Part shown: piece after piece, positions 44,921-52,982 of the stretch
Layout: every line of letters starts with the position of its first letter
How positions within the stretch are numbered: the stretch's first letter is position 1
Origin: Chloroflexota bacterium
GTDB taxonomy: Bacteria; Chloroflexota; UBA11872; UBA12225
Reading direction: 5' to 3'
Length of the DNA stretch: 52,982 nt
Assembly (NCBI GenBank): GCA_009693165.1
Contig: SHXX01000006.1
Location: 1-52,982 of the forward strand
Notes under the pieces: model-generated
The model's database searches: none
What the model saw: only the letters and a program-made list of their open reading frames with translations
Told to the model about the DNA's origin: nothing
Program-made: the position numbers and the translations under genes

Positions 44921-45153
44921 ACTATCCCGCTGTGACCCGGCAACCAACTGGACAGTCAGACATCCGAGGCAACGAGCCCTGTCGAACTCGTGGGAGTTGC
45001 GTTGCAAGTGTCAGGGTATCTGTCCGTTCGCAAGCGTGCTGACTCGGACGGTTTCCGATTCCGCGCGGGGTTGCCGCCAGTATCCTGCGACCAGTTTCCC
45101 GGATGGCGGACATCCAGGTAGCCACACTTGGCCGACATCGGCAGAGTGCCATC

Positions 45154-46476
45154 ATGATGAACATGACATCGACCGCCACGCACACCCTATCGCTGCTTGT
45201 CGGCACCGTTCTCACTCCGGATGCCTCGCCGGATAGCTCGGGCGTGACGATCCGTGGCGGGCGGATTGTGTCACTCATCCCCAGGCGCGGACCGCAACGC
45301 AATGCCGTGCTAGCCGGTACGACAATCATCGATCTGGGCGCGGACACGACGTTGATGCCCGGGTTCATCGATGTGCATACCCACGGCGGCTGGGGCGAAC
45401 GGTACGTTGACGGCCCCGACAGTGCGACGCTGATCCTCCGTCGACGCGCCGAGAGCGGGTGTACCGGTCTCTTGATGACGGTTGGAAACTACGGGCGGGA
45501 GATAGCGGCAGACAGCCAGTCTGACGGCGAGCCGCCGTGGCTGGCGGACATGGCATCCTGGCTACCTGGTCTTGGGGACCTGACGGGCAAACCGACGGGA
45601 GGTGCCAAGTCACTTGGCATGCATATCGAGGGACCGTGGCTGAACTGGGATGCGTGGGTAGCCTGGGGTGCGCGAGGCGCCAGCGGACGTAGCGTCATCC
45701 TTCCGGAGTGGGACCACTTTGCACGCATGCAGGAACTTTCTGGTGGTTCAATCCGCCTCGTATCGGCGGCGCCAGAGTTTCCAGGCGCGCTTGAGTTCAT
45801 GTCGCGTCTTGCGGGAACGGGCGTAGTTGTTTCGGTTGGACACACGACTGCGCCGCCTGAGTTGGTCCATGAAGCAGTCGACGCAGGCGCACGGCACGCA
45901 ACTCATACATTCAATGGAATGCAACCGCTCCACCACCGTACGCCGGGAGCCGTTGGCGCCCTCCTGACGGATGATCGCGTCATCTGCGAACTCATCGCCG
46001 ACGGCGCGCACGTGCATCCGCTCATGCAGCAAGTGCTTTGGCGCGCGAAAGGGACGGATCGGGTGGCCTTAGTCACCGATGCCACTCGATGGGGAGGCTT
46101 TGCCCCAGGGCGCTATGAAGATGCGGCCACCGGCAGGTCCTTTGAAGTCCGGGACGATCTGGGTTGCTGGTCGGAAACAGGCAACCTCGCCGGGAGTGGG
46201 TCGCCGGCCGACCGGAACATCGCAGTGCTGACAGCTGCCGGTGGCGTTCCACTCGCCGATGCGGCTCGCATGGCTTCCACCGTTCCCGCCCGCCAGCTTG
46301 GCCTCGCTGACCGCAAGGGGCGCATCGCTCCGGGGTATGACGCAGACTTGTGTGTTCTCGCTCCCGTACAAGGTGCGCGCCTCGGGGGTTCGCTTCGCGA
46401 TGGCACCGGATCGGATTTGCGGTGCATCCTGACGGTTGTTGATGGTGAAGTCGTCTATCACCGGGCTGAGCGCTAG
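45154..46476 (+). CDS. nagA: N-acetylglucosamine-6-phosphate deacetylase-like amidohydrolase
   Basis: About 440 residues, a NagA-type amidohydrolase that removes acetate from an N-acetylhexosamine 6-phosphate. Motifs: LMPGFIDVHTHGGWG (HxH), LGMHIEGPWLN (metal Glu), VVSVGHTTAPPE and ATHTFNGMQPLHHRTPG (metal His residues), GAHVHP, and VTDATRWGG with the catalytic Asp. The C-terminus closes the beta sandwich (GRIAPGYDADLCVL). The FNGM and WGG variants differ from the usual FNAM and aMxG, so substrate specificity may differ. ATG 45154 is chosen; ATG 45157, 45163 or 45103 are alternatives. The ROK kinase gene follows. Confidence 0.82.
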   Translation: MMNMTSTATHTLSLLVGTVLTPDASPDSSGVTIRGGRIVSLIPRRGPQRNAVLAGTTIIDLGADTTLMPGFIDVHTHGGWGERYVDGPDSATLILRRRAESGCTGLLMTVGNYGREIAADSQSDGEPPWLADMASWLPGLGDLTGKPTGGAKSLGMHIEGPWLNWDAWVAWGARGASGRSVILPEWDHFARMQELSGGSIRLVSAAPEFPGALEFMSRLAGTGVVVSVGHTTAPPELVHEAVDAGARHATHTFNGMQPLHHRTPGAVGALLTDDRVICELIADGAHVHPLMQQVLWRAKGTDRVALVTDATRWGGFAPGRYEDAATGRSFEVRDDLGCWSETGNLAGSGSPADRNIAVLTAAGGVPLADAARMASTVPARQLGLADRKGRIAPGYDADLCVLAPVQGARLGGSLRDGTGSDLRCILTVVDGEVVYHRAER

Positions 46477-46497
46477 GTCCTGGTGTGGAGTGCCACA

Positions 46498-47514
46498 ATG
46501 AGAGTGATCGGTGTCGATATCGGCGGGACGAAGGTTGCCGCGGGTCTCGTCGAAGCAACTGCTGGCCGTCCCCCCACTGTCACTGCTCGCGCCCGCGGTC
46601 CGGTTGATCCAACTAGCAACAGCGGGGGCATTGCAAGCATCCTGGCGGTCGTGGACCAAGTGTGGCGTGACGCAAGCAAGCACGGTCCCACTGTTGCAGC
46701 GATTGGGGTCGCGTGCGCTGGGTCGGTTGATCATCATGCCGGTGTCCTTCGCCGAGCCTCGAACATGTCGTGGACCGACCTTGGCATCGCTGAGGCACTT
46801 GGAGACCGGTACGGCGTCCCGGTGACCGTCGAGAACGACGTGAACGCGGCCGCTTGGGGTGAGGCCATCTTTGGTGACCCGGACCGCGAGGCTTCCCGTG
46901 CGATACCGACCCTCGCGTACATCACCGTTGGTACCGGGATAGGGACAGGCGCCGTGGAGGGAGGGCGGATCATTCGCGGTCGGGCGGGTGGTGCCGGGGA
47001 GTTTGGCCACCTTCCAGGTCTCGCTGGCGCCATAGACCCCGATGCTGCCTCGGTGGTCTGCACGTGTGGTGCTCGAGGCTGTGTCGAAGCGGTTGCCTCT
47101 GGTCCCGCCTTCGCGGCGGCGGGACAGTCGTGGGCCCGCGATGGCAGGGCACCTGGCCTGGTTGAGGCAAGCCGTGGAGACCTGTCCCGTATCGACGCGG
47201 TGATGATTACCCGCGCGGCGACGTCAGGTGATGCTGATGCGCTTCAGCTGGTGGCGCGCGAGGGTCGGTTCATCGCACAGACCATTGCCGTGGCGTGGCG
47301 GGCGTATTCCCCGGACGTGATTGTCCTGGGTGGGGGAGTGATGAGTGCCGGTGACGTGATGCTGACAGCCGTCCACAGCGGCCTTTCGGGTCTGGCGGTC
47401 ACCGGACCGGCAAGATTGCGTGAATGCTCGTCCTGGGTACTCCCGACCCGGCTTGGTGAAGACACGGGAGTGATTGGTGCGGGCGCACTCGTGGTGGTTA
47501 GGCCCGCAGGCTGA
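46498..47514 (+). CDS. ROK-family sugar kinase
   Basis: A 338-residue ROK protein (glucokinase / N-acetylmannosamine kinase type). The ATP phosphate loop is VIGVDIGGTKVAAGLVE at the N-terminus. VTVENDVNAAAWGE carries the catalytic Asp region, and GGAGEFGH and CTCGARGCVEAVASG form the zinc-binding ROK signature (CxCGxxGCxE). There is no N-terminal helix-turn-helix, so it is a kinase rather than a repressor. The ATG at 46498 follows GGAG and lies 21 bp after the nagA-like stop, in the same transcript. It likely phosphorylates an amino sugar for that enzyme. Confidence 0.9.
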   Translation: MRVIGVDIGGTKVAAGLVEATAGRPPTVTARARGPVDPTSNSGGIASILAVVDQVWRDASKHGPTVAAIGVACAGSVDHHAGVLRRASNMSWTDLGIAEALGDRYGVPVTVENDVNAAAWGEAIFGDPDREASRAIPTLAYITVGTGIGTGAVEGGRIIRGRAGGAGEFGHLPGLAGAIDPDAASVVCTCGARGCVEAVASGPAFAAAGQSWARDGRAPGLVEASRGDLSRIDAVMITRAATSGDADALQLVAREGRFIAQTIAVAWRAYSPDVIVLGGGVMSAGDVMLTAVHSGLSGLAVTGPARLRECSSWVLPTRLGEDTGVIGAGALVVVRPAG

Positions 47515-47526
47515 CCACCTGCGTTT
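47505..47526 (+). terminator. Terminator overlapping the ROK stop codon
   Basis: CGCAGG (47505-47510) pairs with CCTGCG (47518-47523) with a 7-nt loop holding the TGA, followed by TTT. Short but well placed. Confidence 0.4.
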
Positions 47527-47716
47527 CCAACAAGTGCTGTTCCATAGCAGGCACCCGTCGCTATGCTTCCTTCTGCGGAACCGTGCCGGGTCAGTCCGGC
47601 GCCTGACACGACATTGGTCGTGTCCTCGTTGTGGGTGATGGGTTTGGCGCCGGTCGTGCCATTGCCACGGTCGATTATTTCGTACACTTGTTCTAGATTG
47701 GCGCGTTCAACTGACA

Positions 47717-49909
47717 ATGGTCACCAAGCAAGCTTCCCTTTTCGATGAGCCAGAAACCCGATTGCCTGCCGGGCCACCCCGCGCCGACGCCCCTGTTTTG
47801 GTGACACCCGTGGTGACACCTCAGGTGGCCGGAGTGGTGCCTGAGCGGGTAGATGCCGGGCAGGGTCCTGGCGTTATCGCCGTGGACCCGGGGATTGTTG
47901 CGGTCGCGGAACGGCGAAGCCGTGCAAAGGGGACGCCCGCAGCCGTTGGTCCGACATACACGAGTGCCGATATCCAGGTGCTTGGGGGTGTTGCGGCGAT
48001 CCGTCGCCGTCCCGGCATGTACATCGGGTCCACCAGTACGTCGGGGCTGTGTCACCTCGTCTACGAGGCTGTCGACAACGCTGTCGATGAGGCAAACTCC
48101 GGTCACGGCAAGCACGTCTTGGTCCGCATCGACAAGGACGGTTGGGTGATCGTCAGGGATCAGGCACGGGGCATCCCGATCGATCCGAAGGAATACCAGG
48201 GACGCATGGTTCCGGCGGCGACGATCATCCTGACCGTTCCCCATTCCGGTGGCAAGTTTGAAGAGGGTGCCTACAAGACCGCCGGTGGCCTCCATGGTGT
48301 GGGTGCGACGGTCATCAATGCGCTGTCACAGGAACTTCACCTGACCATCTGGCGTGACGGAGTGTGCTTTACCCAGGAGTTCCGTCACGGGGAAGCCAGA
48401 CCGCACCGGATCCGGCAGTTGGCGCCTTTCGAACGCGAGCGGACTGGTACCGAGTTCCGGTGGCGACACGACACGACAATCTTCGACCCTGATGCGACCT
48501 ATGCGATCGACTTGATCGAAGGGCGCCTTCAAGCGGCTGCCTACCTCAACCGGGGTCTGGAGATCGAGTTCACGTTCTGGGACCCGGATGCCGAGGCGTA
48601 CGTGACGCGAAACTACCTCTCACGGGAGGGGGTTGCGGACTTCGTGCGTTACCTCACACCGCCGGACAGCACGTCCCTCTACAAGGTCCCCATCACCATC
48701 CTGCGTACGCGGGAAGATCCGGGATTGGGTCCGATCCAGGTTGAGGTATCGCTGCTACCGAATACGGGCTATCGCACGACGATCCATAGCTTCGCCAACG
48801 GAGTCAGGACGAGGGACGGCGGCGTTCACGAAAGTGGTTGCAAGGCAGCCCTGACGCGGGTCCTGAACGACCAGGCGCTTCGCGCGGGCATCCTGAAGGA
48901 ACGGGACAAGGGTGGCTTCAAGCCCGATGTGATCCAGCAGGGCCTCGTAGCTGTCATCAGTGTCAAGCTTGGAAACCCCCAGTTCCAGGGCCAGACGAAG
49001 GAACGCCTGAACAATGCCCCAGTGGAGGGCATCGTGCGGTCGGCCGTCGATGAGGGGCTCAAGGATTGGTTCGAGACCATCCCGGACCGTGGACGCGACT
49101 GGTTGCGCAAGGTCAATGACATGCAGCGCGCCCGGAACGAGGCGATGCTTGTCGAGGAACTGGCGCGGACCGGCACCCGCAAGGGCGGCGAACTGATCGA
49201 CACGTCGGTGTCCAAGAAATTCATCCCCTGCATCACCAAGGACCGTGCGCGCAGCGAACTCCTGATCGTCGAAGGCGATTCGGCCGGCGGCTCAGCGTCG
49301 CAGGGACGGTTTTCGGAGTTCCAGGCAATCCTGAAACTCCGGGGCAAGCCGTTGAATGTCGCGAAGGCCGATCTCAAGCGGGTCGTCGAGAACGAGGAGA
49401 TCCGGACGATCATCTCGGTCCTCGGTTGCGGCACCCGAGCCTCCTTCGATCATTCGCGGCTGAAATTCGGCAAGATTGTCATCCTCACCGACGCCGACGT
49501 TGACGGTCTCCACATCCAGTGCCTCCTCCTGACGCTGTTCTTCCAGGAGTTCGCGACCCTGATAGAGCGCGGGCATGTCTATATTGGCACCCCACCCCTC
49601 TATTCGGTCACGTGGAAGGGCAAGACCACGTGGCTGATTGATGACGAGGCGCGGGCGCGCTGGCAGTCCCAACACCGTGGTGCCGAGGGCCTGGAGTTCC
49701 GACGTTACAAGGGTCTCGGCGAGATGAACGCGAGGCAACTGCGGGACACCACGCTGGACCCTGCACATCGCGTCTTGCGTCAGGTGACCCTCGAGGATGC
49801 CGTCGTGGCGGCAAATCTCGTGTCGGCCTTGATGGAGGAGGGGAATGCCGAGCAGAGGCGTCATTACCTGGCCAAGAACGCGCGCCAGATCGGCGATCTG
49901 GATGTTTAG
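47717..49909 (+). CDS. parE: Type IIA topoisomerase subunit B (ParE-like)
   Basis: A 730-residue ATPase subunit of a gyrase/topoisomerase IV. After an unusual Pro/Val-rich N-terminal tail of about 75 residues come the GHKL motifs (YEAVDNAVDEAN, RDQARGIPID, YKTAGGLHGVGATVINALS), the transducer domain and TOPRIM (IVEGDSAGGSASQGR and ILTDADVDGLHIQCLLL). The DGLHI form and the later GHVYIGTPPLYSV resemble ParE more than GyrB (DGSHIRTLLL). RYKGLGEMN and a GDLDV end complete it. ATG 47717 has no good ribosome binding site. A near-consensus SOS-box-like sequence lies at 47680-47695. Confidence 0.88.
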   Translation: MVTKQASLFDEPETRLPAGPPRADAPVLVTPVVTPQVAGVVPERVDAGQGPGVIAVDPGIVAVAERRSRAKGTPAAVGPTYTSADIQVLGGVAAIRRRPGMYIGSTSTSGLCHLVYEAVDNAVDEANSGHGKHVLVRIDKDGWVIVRDQARGIPIDPKEYQGRMVPAATIILTVPHSGGKFEEGAYKTAGGLHGVGATVINALSQELHLTIWRDGVCFTQEFRHGEARPHRIRQLAPFERERTGTEFRWRHDTTIFDPDATYAIDLIEGRLQAAAYLNRGLEIEFTFWDPDAEAYVTRNYLSREGVADFVRYLTPPDSTSLYKVPITILRTREDPGLGPIQVEVSLLPNTGYRTTIHSFANGVRTRDGGVHESGCKAALTRVLNDQALRAGILKERDKGGFKPDVIQQGLVAVISVKLGNPQFQGQTKERLNNAPVEGIVRSAVDEGLKDWFETIPDRGRDWLRKVNDMQRARNEAMLVEELARTGTRKGGELIDTSVSKKFIPCITKDRARSELLIVEGDSAGGSASQGRFSEFQAILKLRGKPLNVAKADLKRVVENEEIRTIISVLGCGTRASFDHSRLKFGKIVILTDADVDGLHIQCLLLTLFFQEFATLIERGHVYIGTPPLYSVTWKGKTTWLIDDEARARWQSQHRGAEGLEFRRYKGLGEMNARQLRDTTLDPAHRVLRQVTLEDAVVAANLVSALMEEGNAEQRRHYLAKNARQIGDLDV

Positions 49910-50008
49910 CGCGTCGCGTCGGATGCATCGCAGTTCATGCCGTGCAGAACACTCCCTCACGGCTGATTTTTCCGATCGGGACCGAACGACCTTCCAGTCG
50001 CCAAAGGT

Positions 50009-52465
50009 ATGCCAGTGAGTGCCACTGACGGCGCCGGGACCATCAAGCTCGAAGAGTTCGGTGCGATCCTGGAAAAGGCGTTCGTCACGTACGGACTGTC
50101 GGTCGTTACCGATCGTGCCCTTCCCGACGCGCGCGATGGAATGAAACCGGTCCAACGCCGGATCCTCTATTGCATGTTCGCGAACCGTCACACCGCGAAC
50201 CGTCCGACGGTGAAGTCCGCCGAAGTCGTCGGAAAGGTTCTTGGTGACTACCACCCGCATAGTGATACCGCGGTGTACGACGCCGCCGTGCGGATGGCGC
50301 AAGAGTTTTCGCTCAGGTACCCGCTGATCGAGGGCCAGGGCAACTTCGGATCAATCGATGATGACCCGGCCGCCGCCTACCGGTACACCGAGATGCGCCT
50401 TTCAGTCCTTGGCGAACTCATGCTGCGGGACATCGACCGCCAGACCGTGCCTCTGAAGCCGTCTTACAAGCAGGATCCGAAAGTTGTCGAACCTGAGTAC
50501 CTGCCCTCCCGCATCCCGCCGGTTTGCAATCCGGCAAGCGGTATCGCGGTCGGCCTTGCGACGAATATCCCGCCACATAACCTGACAGAGGTTCTTAACG
50601 CCTGCCTCGCCTTGTTCGACAACCGCCAGATGGATGTTGCCGAACTGATGACACATGTCCGCGGGCCAGATTTTCCCTTCGGCGGCATTGTGATCGGACA
50701 GGACGGCATCCGTGATTACCTTACTACCGGCAAGGGGCGCGTCGTCGTCCGTGGTGTGGTGAAACTTGAGGAGAATGGCCGGCAGCGCTCACTGGTCATC
50801 AGTCAGCTGCCCCCAATATCCAAGGCACGCCTCAAGGCTGGGATCGTCAAGGCCTTCAACGATCGGAGGCTAGATGGTCTCGTCCCCGATGTTCGTGACG
50901 AATCGGACACCGAAAAAGGCGTTCGTATCGTCCTCGACGTGAAGCGCGATGGCGATCCAGTCCAGATGCTGAACGCCCTCTATCGGTGTACCGACCTCCA
51001 ACTTGCGGTCTCGGTGCAGATGGTTTTCCTGTTCGGACAGCCGATGCTGCCCGCGAGGCAGCCTCGACAGGCGGGGATGGTCGAGCTGCTTGTCCATTAC
51101 AACGACCACCAGGTAGACGTCCTGCGCCGTCGCGCGGCCCATGACCTAGCCGGAGCGCGGGAACGCCTGCATGTGGTCCTCGGCCTGATCATCGGGGCAG
51201 CCAATGCACCGGAGATCGTGCGCATCTTCCAGGCCGCCGCCGACCGTGCCGAGGCCAAGACGCAGATCCGCGCGCGATACAACCTCAGTGAAGCCCAAGC
51301 GGAAACCATTGCCGGCATGACGCTCGCACAGGTCACGAGGCTTGATGCGTCGCGCTTCGCGAATGAGCGACGCACGCTTGAGGAACGTATCGCCGAACTC
51401 GAGGCGCTGTTGGCTGATCCTTCTCGGCAGGTCGAGGCGGTCAAGGCGGAAATGCGCGAAATCATCGCCGTTCACGGTGATCCGCGAAGGACGGTCATTG
51501 ATCCGACCGCCGATGCGACCGTGGAGGTCAGCGAGGTTGCGCCGAGTATCGAGACCAGGCCAGTGACCACCGTCCTGACCGCCGACGGTCACCTGAAAGC
51601 CGTGCCCCCCGACACCTTCAGGCGCGCAACAACTCGTGAGTATCCGGTGATCTCTCTTGGGACCGCCCGCACAGTGGATGCGCTGCTTCTCGTGACAGAC
51701 ACGGGCAAGGTGTGTGTCGTACGGGTTCAGGATCTACCTGAAGGGACGCGAGCGTCGCGCGGCGAGCCAGTCCGCAAGTATGTTCGGTTGGACCCGACCG
51801 ACACGGTCGTACGTGCTCTCACGGTGGAGACGTTCGACCAAGGTGACGACAACTCACTGTCGCTGGTACTTGTGACCCAGTCCGGACGCATCAAGCGGAG
51901 TGCGATCTCCGAGTACCGGTCGCTTGGCGCCACTGGAGTTCCGGATTTCCGTCTCTCGGGGGGCGACCGTGTTGTGTCGGCGTTCCTTTCGTCAAACACG
52001 GACGACATCGTTTTCGTGACGAGTGATGCAAAGGGACTGCGCATCGAAGGTGCCGAGGTCAGGCCAACCGGGCGCGCAACGCAAGGTGTTGCCGGGGTCG
52101 GCCTCGCGTCGGGTGCGCGGGTTATTGCGTCTGGTGCGTGCCCCCCATCCGGAACCGAGGGCGCGACAGGACTGTTCACGTTGTCCGCAACCGGGCATGG
52201 TAAGCGGACCGCAATCGGGGAGCTTCCGGCAAAGGGTCGGGGGACGGGCGGGGTGCTTGTGGCTCCGAACGGCACCGTGCTGGCAGTTGCGAGCATCCAT
52301 CCTCACGATGCGACTGTCCTGGTGCGGACGAGCGAAGGCAACGTGACCCGAATCACTCCGACGCAGGTGCCGTTGCAGTCTCGCATCGGCCGGGGCATCC
52401 CCTTGGTTTCGATCACCACCGACGACCCAGTCGTGGCCGTCCTTGCAATGCCAGTTGGGGCGTGA
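50009..52465 (+). CDS. parC: Type IIA topoisomerase subunit A (ParC-like)
   Basis: An 818-residue DNA cleavage subunit. The winged helix has VVTDRALPDARDGMKPVQRRIL. The quinolone-contact region DYHPHSDTAVYD has Thr87 and Asp91 at the E. coli GyrA Ser83 and Asp87 positions. The catalytic Tyr126 lies in AAYRYTEMRL. The C-terminal beta-pinwheel is present, but I find no GyrA box (QRRGGKG). This argues for a topoisomerase IV-like decatenase rather than gyrase. The start may be ATG 50009 or GTG 50015, the latter better spaced from AAAGG. It lies 99 bp after parE. Confidence 0.88.
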   Translation: MPVSATDGAGTIKLEEFGAILEKAFVTYGLSVVTDRALPDARDGMKPVQRRILYCMFANRHTANRPTVKSAEVVGKVLGDYHPHSDTAVYDAAVRMAQEFSLRYPLIEGQGNFGSIDDDPAAAYRYTEMRLSVLGELMLRDIDRQTVPLKPSYKQDPKVVEPEYLPSRIPPVCNPASGIAVGLATNIPPHNLTEVLNACLALFDNRQMDVAELMTHVRGPDFPFGGIVIGQDGIRDYLTTGKGRVVVRGVVKLEENGRQRSLVISQLPPISKARLKAGIVKAFNDRRLDGLVPDVRDESDTEKGVRIVLDVKRDGDPVQMLNALYRCTDLQLAVSVQMVFLFGQPMLPARQPRQAGMVELLVHYNDHQVDVLRRRAAHDLAGARERLHVVLGLIIGAANAPEIVRIFQAAADRAEAKTQIRARYNLSEAQAETIAGMTLAQVTRLDASRFANERRTLEERIAELEALLADPSRQVEAVKAEMREIIAVHGDPRRTVIDPTADATVEVSEVAPSIETRPVTTVLTADGHLKAVPPDTFRRATTREYPVISLGTARTVDALLLVTDTGKVCVVRVQDLPEGTRASRGEPVRKYVRLDPTDTVVRALTVETFDQGDDNSLSLVLVTQSGRIKRSAISEYRSLGATGVPDFRLSGGDRVVSAFLSSNTDDIVFVTSDAKGLRIEGAEVRPTGRATQGVAGVGLASGARVIASGACPPSGTEGATGLFTLSATGHGKRTAIGELPAKGRGTGGVLVAPNGTVLAVASIHPHDATVLVRTSEGNVTRITPTQVPLQSRIGRGIPLVSITTDDPVVAVLAMPVGA

Positions 52466-52481
52466 TTGCAAGCACGCCTTT
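52459..52481 (+). terminator. Terminator overlapping the parC stop codon
   Basis: GGCGTG (52459-52464) pairs with CACGCC (52473-52478) around an 8-nt loop, followed by TTT. The stop codon lies within it. Confidence 0.5.
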
Positions 52482-52571
52482 CGTACGACTTATCGTTCCA
52501 GTTTCACGCCAGACCCTCTGGATACCCTGCGCGGATACGATTGGCAACTTTCATTGCCGAGGAGATTGACT

Positions 52572-52982
52572 ATGCCCACGGTCTCGATCATGTCGTACTC
52601 GTTCCGCGGTCTACTCAACTCGGGCCGGATGGATGTGTTCGGTTACCTGGAAACCTGCCGCTATCGGTTTGGGCTCCACGCGGCCGACATCTGGAACCGT
52701 TTTCTCGTTTCGACCGATCCTGCATACCTTGCAAAAGTTCGGAACGCCCTTGACGAGCGTGGCATGTCACTGGCGGACCTGTGCGTTGACCAGGCTCACA
52801 TCTGGGACGACGATCCTGAGGTGCGGGCGCGCAACGAGGCGAATGCCTGGGCGCACCTCCGTGCCGGAGCGCAACTTGGTGCACGGTTCGTTCGCATTGA
52901 TGCCGGTTCGCGGCGGGAGACGTGGTCGGATGCCGAGTTCGAACATATCGTCGTGCGGTTTCGCCACTATTCCCAGTACGCC
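52572..52982 (+). CDS. Sugar phosphate isomerase/epimerase (partial, runs off the edge)
   Basis: An open frame of 137 codons from ATG 52572 (GGAG 7 nt upstream) to the window end with no stop. The opening MPTVSIMSYSFRGLL, then FGLHAADIWNRFL, a LADLCVDQAHIWDDD strand and AHLRAGAQLGARFVRIDAG are typical of the xylose-isomerase-like TIM-barrel (AP endonuclease family 2) proteins that isomerise or epimerise sugars and inositols. Its presence supports the view that this end of the window is devoted to sugar catabolism. Confidence 0.75.
   Translation, partial: MPTVSIMSYSFRGLLNSGRMDVFGYLETCRYRFGLHAADIWNRFLVSTDPAYLAKVRNALDERGMSLADLCVDQAHIWDDDPEVRARNEANAWAHLRAGAQLGARFVRIDAGSRRETWSDAEFEHIVVRFRHYSQYA

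Noticed and set aside
1-52982. CRISPR arrays, tRNA or rRNA genes, insertion sequences
   Set aside because: I saw no regularly spaced repeats, no tRNA-like cloverleaf, no rRNA-like stretch and no transposase or terminal inverted repeats.

Overview
The window is a compact, GC-rich chromosomal segment from a bacterium. The gene set suggests a member of the Chloroflexota, perhaps near Thermomicrobia. This is inferred from the family mix: RNase Y next to PHP phosphoesterases, a PnrA/BMP nucleoside-type ABC importer, Tat-type lipoproteins with Ala/Pro/Thr-rich linkers, and sugar-acid enolases beside Gfo/Idh oxidoreductases. It does not rest on any marker gene. GTG and TTG starts and 4-bp start/stop overlaps are common. 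I saw no tRNA, rRNA, CRISPR array or insertion sequence.

Layout. Positions 1-5200 are loosely packed: two related secreted proteins whose mature forms should begin with histidine (155-811 and 3436-4296), an amidohydrolase, a HIT protein, and a small gene graveyard (a DoxX pseudogene, a DUF4282 gene cut by an amber codon, and an unidentified decayed fragment). Positions 5280-9000 hold an orphan sugar-type binding lipoprotein, an enolase-superfamily enzyme and an SGNH lipoprotein on the minus strand. Positions 9290-14540 form a BMP-family importer operon (binding protein, double ATPase, two permeases), which converges on an OmpR-type two-component system (14551-16886). Positions 17309-20021 carry a CNNM/CorC-like membrane protein, a tandem GNAT protein and a small membrane protein.

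Positions 20042-26240 are a minus-strand riboflavin operon with unusual ends: an HtrA-like protease is translationally coupled to ribD, then ribE, ribBA and ribH follow, then an aminoglycoside-phosphotransferase-fold protein. Next come coaE, an RNase Y gene flanked by two PHP phosphoesterases, and lon. Positions 33074-41655 are an exopolysaccharide-type locus: a GH-A fold lipoprotein, a 1069-residue fusion of a GH-A domain to a polytopic O-antigen-ligase-like domain, a second O-antigen-ligase-like protein, a flippase-like membrane protein and a family 1 glycosyltransferase.

Just after it, two small divergent genes (41667-42017 minus and 42092-42331 plus) share a Trp- and GMPE-containing repeat that I do not recognise. 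They are the best candidate here for something undescribed. The window ends with sugar catabolism genes (enolase-superfamily dehydratase, Gfo/Idh oxidoreductase, NagA-like deacetylase, ROK kinase), a parE/parC-like topoisomerase pair, and the start of a sugar-phosphate isomerase/epimerase running off the edge.

Limits: all calls come from reading sequence and remembered family motifs. No database search was run, and start codons are often ambiguous because ribosome binding sites are weak.
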